From assembly GCF_015832195.1 (NCBI RefSeq), contig NC_052028.1, positions 6,987,501 through 7,051,500 of the forward strand: 64,000 nucleotides of DNA, read 5' to 3'. The notes beneath the pieces were generated by a model. The model ran no database searches and was not told where the DNA came from. It worked only from the letters and a program-made list of their open reading frames with translations. Origin of the DNA: Motacilla alba alba. Lineage: Eukaryota; Chordata; Aves; Passeriformes; Motacillidae. Positions 1 to 10,886 of this stretch are shown piece after piece (the stretch's first letter is position 1; every line of letters begins with the position of its first letter). The position numbers and the translations under genes are program-made.

Positions 1-298
1 CGTGTGTGCATTCTTTAACATGCCCAAGTTAAACTCTTGGTGGATTCAAAGATTCCCTGTGACAAAAAGAGAAGCACGTTGTGAGAAGAAATGGAGGGGA
101 ACATCCTTTCAGACAGTGAAGAAACAGAAATAGTTTCCTTTTATGTTCTTGCACCGCACTGTAAGAATGGGCTTGATTAATAGGGTAAGAAAGAGTGTTT
201 CCAGGTGATTAAAATTTTCTTCATTGAGTTTTAGATTATGGTAATTTATCAGAGAATTCAGGCTGGTTTTTAGTTATTCTATACTTTTTTTTTTCTTC

Positions 299-415
299 CA
301 AAACAAAGGAAGAACATTTGAAGAAGGAGAGAAGAGAAAGAGTGGGTAAAGAGAAAGTAAACACAGATTAATCAAGAGGAAAGACTAAGAGGCAAGAGAA
401 CCTCACTGAAAGAAA
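299..415 (+). repeat. Purine-rich (GA) tract
   Basis: The plus strand is almost all A and G over roughly 115 bases, with only scattered pyrimidines. It is low-complexity sequence without a clean repeat unit. Such polypurine stretches are common in vertebrate intergenic DNA and imply no specific function. Confidence 0.5.
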
Positions 416-2510
416 CAGACTTATGTATCTGTGGCTGTAGGTGCTTTTGCTCAAATGCAGTCTTTTAAGACACAAGGCACAGAGATTAAATAAAAAAGTG
501 AATGCAGAAATGAAATTGAGTTGAAGATGGATTTTTTAAAAGGGTACATGAGTAATGAGGTACATGAATAACTACAATTTAGAGTAGTTGAATTTTCTGA
601 TATCCTTTGACTACCCAGTCCTGGAGAACTTTACTATGAAAACCTTAAATTATGTTTTTATTTACAGTTTTCACATAGACTTAATGTCACTTATGTTAAT
701 ATCATTATACAAGACTTGTATCAGCACAACAAAACATAGCATTTTTGTTTGTTTATTTGAACCATAATATTAAGACCTCATTATTTGGGATTAATCATCC
801 ACTCCCTGTGCTGGAGGTCAGGATTTTTCCTTTTCTTTCTCTCAGGGAATTTTCTCCTATTTGTTGCCTAAGAGATGATAACAACTGGTACTTGAGAGAA
901 CAAAAGATGTGGATGGGAGGAAGAGGAAGGGTGCAGCTGGCTACTCTCTTAGCTGGGGGGTTTTCTCTCGGGAAGGGCAGAGATAGTGAGAGATTTTGGC
1001 TTCTCCTATCATGGGTGAGCCTTTGCTTGTAAGAGCAGCTGTTGGACCTTATCAACACCTGGTCTCACTGGAAAAGGGCCCTCCCCATCCACTGGTGCCC
1101 CAGAGGAGAACCCAGGGCCCTAAGAGAGGTTCCCACCTTCCTTGGCAGACACCTGCCTTTCAAACCAATACAGCCTGCTGTGACTTTGAGAATTCATTCT
1201 CATAGGATTGCTTATGTGAAAGCCCACAGTGGAAATAAACTTCCCTATTTATCGTGGTCCAAATAGAGCCAAAAAGATTTATTTTCTCTTTAGAAAACAG
1301 GATCTAGTTTCTTTTTTAGTTTGCTTGGATAGCTGCTTTCAGGACCTTATCTTTTAACTGCTGAGATATGAACAGATTACATGCAGTAGCTACAGCAGAG
1401 AGATATTATAAACTACCATAGCTACTGACACACTTGGTGAGTTAGAATCTCTTGACCTTCAAGTGTACTGGAAAGCCCATCTGCTTGGACAGGCTTTTGC
1501 CTGATAGGGGGTCATCTTTGTCTAATTTCAGTGTCCTCCCTTTTGTCATGTTAACTAAAATAAATTTCATATGCCTGCATATAATGCTGTTCAGTTGGTA
1601 ACACTGTTTTCCTCAAGTCCTGTCCCCAAAAACCTCATGTAACTTTGAATGTAATGTATGCCTGTCTCTGCTACTGACTGGAGACCCATGTAGCTAAAAC
1701 TGTCTTCCTAAATGCAGGCTAAGGGAGAAATTTTGACAATTACACCATCATTTCACTCTTTTAATAGCTTTACTATTGGCTGTCCCAATGCATTAATTTA
1801 GAATGAAGCTAAACTGAATTAGTCATATCTATAAAAGCTCTTCAGGGTTGCACTTGTTATACTAAACTGAAGGATTTCCAGCTGGTGTGGCAGTTTGTGA
1901 GGCTTTTTTGGCAGAAATCTCATGTAATTTACCGATGGGTACAAAATAACCGTTACTTCCAATTTGTTTTACAGGTTTTACTACATCAGTGGTAAGTGCA
2001 GTTGCTTGAGGAGGTTGGGAAGAGAAGGTTGGTTGCTGCTAACACAGTTCATACAAAACACCGTGTTCAGTACCTTGCTGTACCCATTTGACATGGAAAA
2101 TAGGATGCTCCTCAAACAGCCTTTTATGTAATGCTTCTCCCCATACATTTTGGTAAACAGTTAAAGATAATAAACCCCTAGTGATGTGAGTGATTTCTTA
2201 ACAAAGGATGTTTTAATTCTTAGAGTAGCATATATAAAACAGCAAATCCAGGAATCCATGTCTGCAATCTTGGATGGTGACTGAGTTACGAGTCTGAATC
2301 ACCAGCCTTTAAAATGAATGCACAGATTGAGTCTTTTCATTCAACCTGGTCAGTGAATGAATTCTGCAGTGATGGAAACAACAAAGAGTGATCTTGGAGT
2401 TGCATGATTTCAGGCCAGGCGGTACTGTTAAAATGAAAATCCTTGGATTCATCCTGTTCAAGAACATTATGTAGCCCAATGTTGTGTTAAGGACATCAGA
2501 AGTTACTGTT

Positions 2511-2538
2511 CTTTGATAAAGGATACTTTGATAAAGGA
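2511..2538 (+). repeat. Tandem duplication of CTTTGATAAAGGA
   Basis: The 13-mer CTTTGATAAAGGA occurs at 2511-2523 and again at 2526-2538, a period of 15 bases. Each copy contains CTTTGAT, which matches the core recognised by TCF/LEF factors. The duplication is read directly from the sequence; any regulatory role is inference. Confidence 0.75.
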
Positions 2539-5500
2539 CAGAGCCTTGCACAGACTCAGACTAGAAGGTTTTCATTCCTCACATGTTATGGAGAAGAACA
2601 TTTATAAGTTAGGGATCATTTTCCTCAATCAAATTTTTCATTTATTCAAAACTGGAAAAAATAAGTTGTTGCCTCCAAAATATTTCTGACAATCAACTAA
2701 AAATAGCAAGACTGTCTATTTAAAAATAAATCTCCTTTAAAATTTGCTCAAAAAAATTAAATTAATTATTTTGCCAGTCTACTAAAAAGCTGAATTTAGC
2801 TATCTACACTTAATAAAAAAAGATTATTTAAAGACAATGGGGTCTAGGGACCGAGATGTAACATGACCTAATGGGAAGCACAATAAAAAATTTGGTGTAA
2901 GTTTGCTCTAGAGATCTAGTGAACCCTCTTCACTACAAAACAGAATCTCTCTGCCTTAGGATCCTTAGCAAGAGGTTTGCCACGCTCTCTTTCCTTTATG
3001 TGTGGTAAAACCTTGGTTATTATACTGACTGGATTAGACATTTAATACTATCAAATTATCAAATACAATTTGAAATATATCAAAGGGATGTATTCTTTTA
3101 TAGTCTAGTAAAAAGTCTTTAAGTAGCTGCAAAGAAGTCTTGATTTCCTGGATTTCCAGGTACTTAAATCATAATTCTGATTTTGTTATAAATGTTTAAT
3201 ACACCATATCTTTATCTTTGATTTATCATATTTAGTAATTGCAGTGGTTTTTCATAGAAAGTAGCCCCCAGATTGTAAATTTGTTGAGTTCTTGGAATTG
3301 ACTTTATTTTTTTCCTGAGAAATGTTGGCATTGTTCAGGGTACTCAGTCAAAAAACTCCCCTTTTCTCTTTTCCAGAGTTTCAAATATTTCAAGCATTCA
3401 ATGAAAGATAAGAACATGAGATGCTACATGCATTTCTGGCTTACGTGAAATGAAAATTTTCCACTTGAAGTAGAGCTCAGAAGAGAGAACTGCCAAGATT
3501 ATTCCTACTCTTCCTTAGTATCTGATGAAATTGTCCATTCTAGATTTTTTTTTCCTGAATTTACTTCAAGGAAGCCTTCCAGTGTTAGAGTTCCATTATC
3601 GCTTCCTGCACACCATCTCCACTGTTTTCTCTTTTACTTCCATAAGTTTTATCACCTTGCTTTATGTTATTAAATCTAAGTAAGAATATAAAGTCAAAAA
3701 TTTTTCCTACCACTAAATGTTTTTTTCCCTCTAAAATGGATTCATAGCATGAATTTAAAATAGCTGCATTTTTCAAGGTAGTGAGGAGATTTTTGTGAAC
3801 TTAGATCCAGCATTTCAATGGGCCTAAATATTTTAAATATTTTTAGAAGGTTAATTTTGAAAATGTAAGGACAGAGATTAAATTTTGTCCTCATTAAATT
3901 CCATGGAAGCAGGATTTAATTCTGCAGGTTGAACTCTATGGAAACTCTTTTTTTCCCCATTCATATATTAATCAAATTGCCCTCATGAAATCAGACCTAC
4001 GTGAAGAAAGTGCATTATGACCAGACAATATTATTACATAATAGTTATAATTTAGTTTCACCTCTTTCTTAGTTTCACCAAAAGCTCATTTTCTGCCAGT
4101 TGATCTGAAGTCAAAATGGGTCAGTTGGCATATTAAAGATATAATAAGACACTGTTAAAAATACCTGAAAATTTCAGTTCTGAACAGAACTGAAGGCTTC
4201 TTCCTTTCACTTTCACAATATAAATCATTTATGTTATCTAGGCCTGATGAATATGATATAATCTATGGAGGACTTCATATCAAGAGACTTCTTTTATTAT
4301 CAGAATGACTGCAGGGAATTATGGTCAGTCACTTGAATGAAAGGTAAGTAGGGTAAAATAATGAAATATGGAGATTGGATAATACATCATTTTAATCAGG
4401 TTTGAAAGTCATAAACATACAGGAGGTAAAAAAGCTAGCGCTTTGCTAGGACCTTAAATTTCCTACTCCTTATTTCTTCTTATTTCTTGCTTCTGTGGAC
4501 ACAAAATTGAAGAAATCATGTCATTTTATGGAAAAATAGCTATTCATTGAGAAAGAGATCTGCTTTAGTTTTTACCTTTAGCATTCCCCTTGAATTCTAT
4601 AAGGATGTCAAATTAGAGTACCCTCAGACTAATGTGACAAAAATCTTATCCTAACCAGTTATGTCCTTAAATATAACTCAGCCAATGTTGTTTTGACTTG
4701 ATTGCTACTGAGCAGATTTACTTTCCAAGGAAAGATAGTCTGATGTGTAGTACACAGAAGGTAACATTGTGGGGTTTTTTCACCCTGTCATGACAAATTC
4801 CTAGAGCAGGATGAAACAGTTTTCAGAACATGCTTAATTCTCTGACTCTATTGTTTTGTTGTGTATTATATTAGTGTGTAATACATCACTGAAATGAAAG
4901 GGTTATTTGATACTGTAGGGGCAAACTTTAAAATCTGCTCTGACCCTTGTCTCTGGAAATACTGGCCATATAAAAGTGGTTAACAACAACTTTAACCTGC
5001 TTTGTGGCTGCTTAAAAATCTATCCCACAAAAAGTTTGCTAAGCTTAATTACTGTTATTAAAGACTAAATGTACCTAAAATATACTTAGTTCCATATTTT
5101 TGCTTGATTGCAACCTTTGTTTTATGCCCTTTTTTCCAACAGTTTCTCTTTCTTCCTTCTGCTCAAATAATTTTATTTTCTTTTTTAATTTTTAACAACC
5201 AAAAGAAAATGCAAAATAAAATGGGCAAGATTATTAGACTTGTCACTTTGAATCAAAGTTTCCATTTCCCAAATGCATTTTTAAAGTGAAATTAATTTTT
5301 GTTTCTCTTACTGAACTCATTTTATCCAGATAACAGAGGAAAAAAGTTTGGTGTCTTCTCCCTCAGTTCAGAGTAGTAATACCTTACAGGAAGCCAAGTG
5401 AAGTTCCAAAGTATTCTGTCCTAACTGGACCTGTGCTGGTGGCAGATCAAGAATGGCAAACCCCACCACATCAGCGATGTCACTGGAAAGTGCTTAAGGA

Positions 5501-5952
5501 TGCCATATATTAGAACCAGATGTTTATTGCCTAAAAATCATCAGTGAGCTGAAAACAATTGGGGGAAGGGGTGTATTTTTTTTTTCCAAGAAATAACAGT
5601 ACTGACTAGAAGCATGCTCTTTATGTGTTTTCTTTAGAAGTTGATTTGTCTTCTGTCCAGTCAGGATGTCCAATCCACTGTGTGAGCAAGTGCCAGGGAA
5701 TGGAGGGGGCTGAATTTTCTACTTTTACTCCAACCTGAATTACAGGTCTGCAAAGAACATCCATCTCTTTGTCTCGTTCTTTCCTGTCTGAGAAGCAGAT
5801 TATTTGAGGTTGTTTAACATTTCATCTAATGCTGGCCAGCAAACTGTTCCACTGGTGTAAGAATGGGAAATAGAAAGCATTATATCCTTACCCCTTTTTG
5901 TGTCCTATCCCTTTGGAGACTGGACCTGAGAATAGCCCACATTTTCTACCTC

Positions 5953-5985
5953 TGCCTTTATTTCCATGCCTGTGCCTTTATTTCC
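5953..5985 (+). repeat. Direct repeat TGCCTTTATTTCC, period 20
   Basis: The 13-mer TGCCTTTATTTCC occurs identically at 5953-5965 and 5973-5985. Flanking bases are partly similar too, suggesting a local 20-base duplication. I see no link to a mobile element. Confidence 0.75.
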
Positions 5986-6441
5986 TACCAGCTCGTTTAA
6001 AGGCAGCAGTTGGGCATATGAAGCAGAAATAAAGTATCCTTGTTGAATGAAAAAGGCCTGAAATGTCTGGAAAACAAGGCCTAGGAGAATGAATGAGCCT
6101 ATTCTGAGGATGTCCATCAACACCCTGTATTACCTAAGGCCTCTAACCACTGCACCTTTGGCATGGAAATAGAGTCTGTCCTTCCTGAATCATTCAGGTG
6201 AGAGTTGCACAAGGAAATTCACTCTTGCGGAGAGATGTTTGGGTTCTCCAGCCATGTAGCTCATGAATGCATCATTAAGGTGCCACTGCAGAATTTATCT
6301 TTAAAAACTGAAGTTAATCAGGTATTTGACTGGTTTGAAATGTTAAAAAGGGGGTCTTTTAAAGTGCAATCTGGTGGAGGGGGGGTTGTTTTTTTTGTTT
6401 GGGGTTTGTTAATATTCCCTAGCTGTATCATAACAGAGAAC

Positions 6442-6446
<5 letters not shown>

Positions 6447-6485
<39 letters not shown>
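6447..6485 (+). repeat. Poly-A run, about 39 bases
   Basis: An uninterrupted run of about 39 adenines follows CATATT and precedes GAGGAGTT. The sequence upstream does not resemble a known retrocopy, and I found no clear flanking target duplication, so this is a homopolymer microsatellite rather than a proven retroposon tail. Runs this long are prone to length polymorphism and to sequencing or assembly error. Confidence 0.9.
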
Positions 6486-6490
<5 letters not shown>

Positions 6491-9400
6491 GTTACATCAA
6501 TTTGTCTTGAATGACCCCACACAGGATTAAGGCAATAAGAAAGACAGCAAAATAGAAAACCACATAAACAGAGCAATTTGGTCACTGCAGTCCAGCTGCC
6601 CTCTTCTGTTAATATTTATCCATTCAAAATAAATACCAACAAAAATCATCTGTATTTTGCTTTCTGGTCACAAATTTATGTGATCTTTTCAGAGCTACCA
6701 GGTGGAGACTACATAGCTGCAGGTCACAATGCACAACTTGTGAAGCTGCTGTCCCATATTTCTGAGTGCTACAACACCTACACACACACAGCTATCATGT
6801 CCTACTGTCAGAACATAGAGTGTCAGTTTTAGGGTTATTTTTGCTTCTCTTAATACCAAGAAGAGCTGTTCTTTTGTTCATTAGTTTTACTTTAAAAACC
6901 CAAACAGGCTAGCTGGGGGATGATTTCATAGCCCATGTGGGCCATCTGTTTCAGTGCTTAGCAATCCCTGCTGTCTTCCCTGTCCAGATAAAGACCTTTG
7001 GGGTATTTTTAATCTTATCTGTGTTGACAGGAAGAACAGATTATTTTCTTATTCTTTTCAGGCACTTGCTGTGTATATGAATTTTTATTCTTCACCTCTT
7101 CTCCCTATATTAAACAAATTCCATTCCTTCAAACCATACTTATATCTTATATTTCCAGGTTGCTTATTATTCTTGCACTCCCTGGATTTTTCTCCAGTCA
7201 TTCTACCTATTGCTTAAGTTGGACACAGTCTGCAGCTGAGATACAAGTACCACATGCAGTGAATTGATTACTTTGGTTTTCCTATGTCCCACAATGCTTG
7301 CTTTTCTTCCAGTAGTGCAATATTCTTGATTTTTCTCTAGTTGAGATCAAATACCTGTTTTGAAGAAACTGCCTATTGACAAACACAGAACCTGCATTTA
7401 TAAATAAAAGATTGCTTCAATAATATAATAATTTGTTCTAATCCTGTCTTCTGATGTTTTTCAGACTTCAAAGAGTGGTGTTGTTTTGGAGCTTAATAAA
7501 CATATGCATTCATCACTCAGGTTTTCATCGTATTTTAAGATGGCATGAGGAAAACATCTCTGGCTCAAAGTCTCCCCATCTTTGCAAGTAAGCAGTCCAA
7601 TTTTGAAAATGCCTAAGTGCAACAAACATTAAAATCATTAATGGAATTCAATAACAATGCTTGACCTGTAGGATAAGATTCATAAGGGCTAATGATAAAA
7701 TAGCAATAGTAACTTTTTTATTAGTGATACATTCTTTACATACTTAACAATTTTACCATTTACATATGTTAGTAAGAGTCGTATGAAACACACTCAAAAC
7801 AGAAGTTAATAGTAGCTCAGCAATAACAACATTGACTTAGGCTTGTGCATCATCACAGGCCATATTCAGGTTCTGTCCACAGTCAGTAACTGCAGCGGGT
7901 CATTCATCTATAACCATCTTATACTTAGGAGCAAAGTATCAAAGGTCCCTTAAAAGTATCTCCTTAACTCATAAACAGAAATGTTTTAAATGAATGGATG
8001 ATAAATGGCTTACTGGTTTGGCTAGTATCCCTTAAGTACAAGTAACATAAGGTTGAACAAGGTGTCACTTAATGTCTGATCTCCCCAGATAGAGACTCCA
8101 TTTGTTCTTCTGGATAGCCCAGCATGCCTTAAGATAATGCACTTTAAATTCAAATGATGGTAGACACAGGCCTTCAGTCAAAACCAGCACTGGGAGAAGA
8201 AATACAGAGTGGTTGGCTGCAGGGCACTTTTCAAGTAAGCAGCTGGTAAGAGGGGCTAAAGCCAGCAAAATGAAAAGGAAATGTTAGAATGGAGGAAACA
8301 GCAAACACAGAATATGATGAATTATACAAATCAGCTGAAGTAACAAACCAAAGGCGGTCATAGCAAAAGCTAAGATTACAGCTAGCAGAACTGAATAATG
8401 CAGCAACTAAAGAGATAAAACTTCTCAGCTCTAGAATGCAGGAGGTACAATGCAGGGAAAACAAAATAAGAGAAAACCTTAGATAGCTCGCCTCAATCAA
8501 CTCCTCTTCACAAATAATGGCAAAAGATCTCCCAAAGGAAAAGTTTATCCACAGGTACCGGCATGGTCTCCACATTCTTTAATTAGCATTGAATTCAACA
8601 CCCAGAAGCATTTCTAGAGGTTCAGAAGATAAAAGTGAAAAGGAAAATCTGCTTTAAAGCTCACGTGTGATTGCCACTAGCAGGAATTGCTATTTTGTGA
8701 ATTGTTAATCTCAAGTGAATGTTAAGACTAATTTGAGGGGGCAGACTCCAATAGTTAACAGTCCACAACTAAAACATTCACAGGAAAATCCTAACACGTG
8801 TCTGTGCTTCCTGACTTTCTGCCATTGGCTCAAGCTAGAGAATCTGTGTCCACCTGTCTGTCTCTCCTTCTCTTCCTCTCTCACACACCATCATGCAGAG
8901 ATATTATTTGCAGGCCAAATCCTTCACTTTAGTGAATGTGATTAATTATGATTCTGTGAATTCTGAATCAGACACTCATAACTTGTCTTTTTTTTGCCTT
9001 AAAACTCAAGTACCATTAGCTATTTAAAAGTATCAACTTTCCAAAAATAAATAAAAATTAAAAATAAGTAAGATCATAGACACCTCAATGCTAATGAACC
9101 TTTGAAAATGTGACCTGAACCTCTATGATTCAGGGTTTAAAAGAAAATTAAAAACAACGGAGCTGTAGTCTTTAATAAATACTCAGAAATCTTTAGGTTG
9201 CACCCCATGATTTTTCAGTAGGAACATTGGTAATATGACTATATGAATTCATTAGTATTTATTTTATGTTAGTTCCCAGAACTAATCATGGACCAGGGCA
9301 CCTCAAGCTGGGCACTCAGATGTCCATGGCCAAACAGACGCAGTGTAATGAGGAAGACAGTGGTCCTCTGGACCAGCCTGGCAGCCACTCTTAACAGGAA

Positions 9401-10571
9401 CCAATTATAGTTCTTCTCTTCATTATATTGGCCCACACTGAAATGCTCAGACTATGATTCACATTCATCCTCTGATTCTGAAAAGTAGAACACATCCCTT
9501 TGAACTGCTCCAAGCTAAGGCAATGCAGAAATAAATCTGAAACCCTTTTGCTCCTGTCCTGAATTTGTTTCTAATCACAGATGGCCAAAGTTGCCTATCA
9601 GCAAGATAGGACCTGGTGCCTGGTGCTGGCAGTTTGTTCCACACATACCTCAGAGCTGGGCAGACTCGAGACGGATGGCTGGAACCATGGGAGGATCACC
9701 AGCATGGAGTGGCAGACTGGGCTGATGATCCCTGAGCCAGTGAAGGATAAACTCAAGGTCAGATTCCATTAGTAATGTAGGCAATGTAACTGTTGGTTGT
9801 GTCTGCTGCTTCCTGACAGGTGATTTTTTTAGCCTGGGGAAGAGAACATGGAACTGCATAAAGTACTTACTCTTACACAGTTTGTTAACATATTCTTGCC
9901 TTTTTAACAGAGACACAAACTGTTCTGATAGTTTTGTAAATATTGCATTGCAGGCACAAAAACTACATTTTAAGGTTTGGGTATGTATCTCTAATCTCTG
10001 TCCCTGCAGGGTATCGTAGTAATGATGATTTGTTGTTTGGAGTTTAATTAAGAAAAAGTTAAGCTCTACTTACTTGTGTTCTTACAATTAAATGCAAATA
10101 GGTTTAAATGAACCTGCTTGGCTATGCAAAGCTGAATAACACTGACAATCCAATAATAAAAAAAAAGTATTAAAAAGCAGCTTAACTCCTAAATAAAGCA
10201 GAGGCAACAAGCCACACAACAGGCTGTTTTGTATTGATTTGCAGGGGCTGAAGTGGTGGGTAATAAATAACTTTAAATCTCATTCAAAATAATAGATACT
10301 AAAAAGTTTGCTGTCTTAATTAACTATCCTCCTGGTCATTCTATTGGATAACTGTTCCTACTGCCACAGGTCTTTATCTTAGTACTTTCACTGACTCTGA
10401 TATGCTTGTACATCTCTGTTAGTTCATTTTTTCTTAAGCAATTCTTGGTTTGTTTTCCATTGCTTGTTGAACCTGCTCGTAGATCCAGACCATCATATTT
10501 GACCTGAATACACATTCTACCATTTTATCTGTCCTTAAGTCATGATGTGTAGCACATTATCCTACAGACAA
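6486..10571. other. Non-coding AT-rich stretch, no gene confirmed
   Basis: No convincing coding frame is present. A short interval at 9581-9757 has exon-like boundaries (an AG before an ATG, an open frame, and a following GT) and is treated as a finding, not as a gene. A short CR1-tail-like string near 8949-8968 is too small to support a repeat call. Nothing else stands out. Confidence 0.65.
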
Positions 10572-10589
10572 ATGCATATGCATGCAAAT
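10572..10589 (+). promoter_or_regulatory. Palindromic POU-dimer (MORE-type) site overlapping an octamer
   Basis: Positions 10572-10583 read ATGCATATGCAT, a perfect palindrome identical to the MORE element bound by dimers of Oct/POU factors. It overlaps a canonical octamer ATGCAAAT at 10582-10589. The base matches are direct; the MORE and octamer specificities are established for POU proteins such as Oct-1, Oct-2 and Oct4. That this copy is bound in any cell is inference. It lies in AT-rich non-coding DNA with no gene seen nearby. Confidence 0.5.
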
Positions 10590-10845
10590 ATCTCATTATG
10601 AAAGTAATGAGAACTAGATGAAAATAAATCTCAGTTTTAATATTCATTAAATTAATAATGTGAAATCCTTGCATTAGCAATTCTATCACATGGAGAAGTG
10701 TTATCTTCCTTTTCTCTAAGGGAGCATCAAGGTCTTTGGTACAATTTTGTATCCCTTTTCAGCTTGGTACCCTTATCATGTGTGTATTCTCATCAAGACA
10801 AATCAGACTACTAGGGCTGGGGACTTACTAAATCAGGGTTTTTCA

Positions 10846-10886
10846 ATGGAATTTTCAAAAGTACCAAAGGAATTTTGAAAATCCAT
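10846..10886. repeat. Short imperfect inverted repeat (hairpin)
   Basis: The left arm ATGGAATTTTCAAAA (10846-10860) pairs with the right arm TTTTGAAAATCCAT (10873-10886) apart from about one inserted base, around a loop of roughly a dozen bases. The style (ATGG...TTTTCAAAA...TTTTGAAAA...CCAT) recalls old palindromic amniote interspersed repeats, but I cannot assign it to a named family. Confidence 0.55.

Larger units (their letters stand above)
1..6446. other. Non-coding AT-rich stretch, no gene seen
   Basis: No frame here has convincing coding character: open frames are under about 80 codons and resemble no family I know. Visible structure is limited to a purine-rich tract at about 299-415, a 15-bp-period duplication at 2511-2538, and a 13-base motif repeated 20 bases apart at 5953-5985. 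A relatively GC-rich island at about 1030-1215 has no recognisable origin. Gene desert or intron is inferred from the absence of coding signal. Confidence 0.7.

Noticed and set aside
1042..1266. 74-codon plus-strand frame in a GC-richer island, considered as retroviral pol remnant
   Set aside because: A tail with His and Gly residues briefly recalled RNase H or integrase text, but no catalytic pattern can be placed; start is not ATG-supported by any splice signal.
8949..8968. CR1-like tail (GATTCTGTGAATTCTG)
   Set aside because: Only about 16 bases resemble the CR1 end, and the upstream sequence shows no CR1 similarity.
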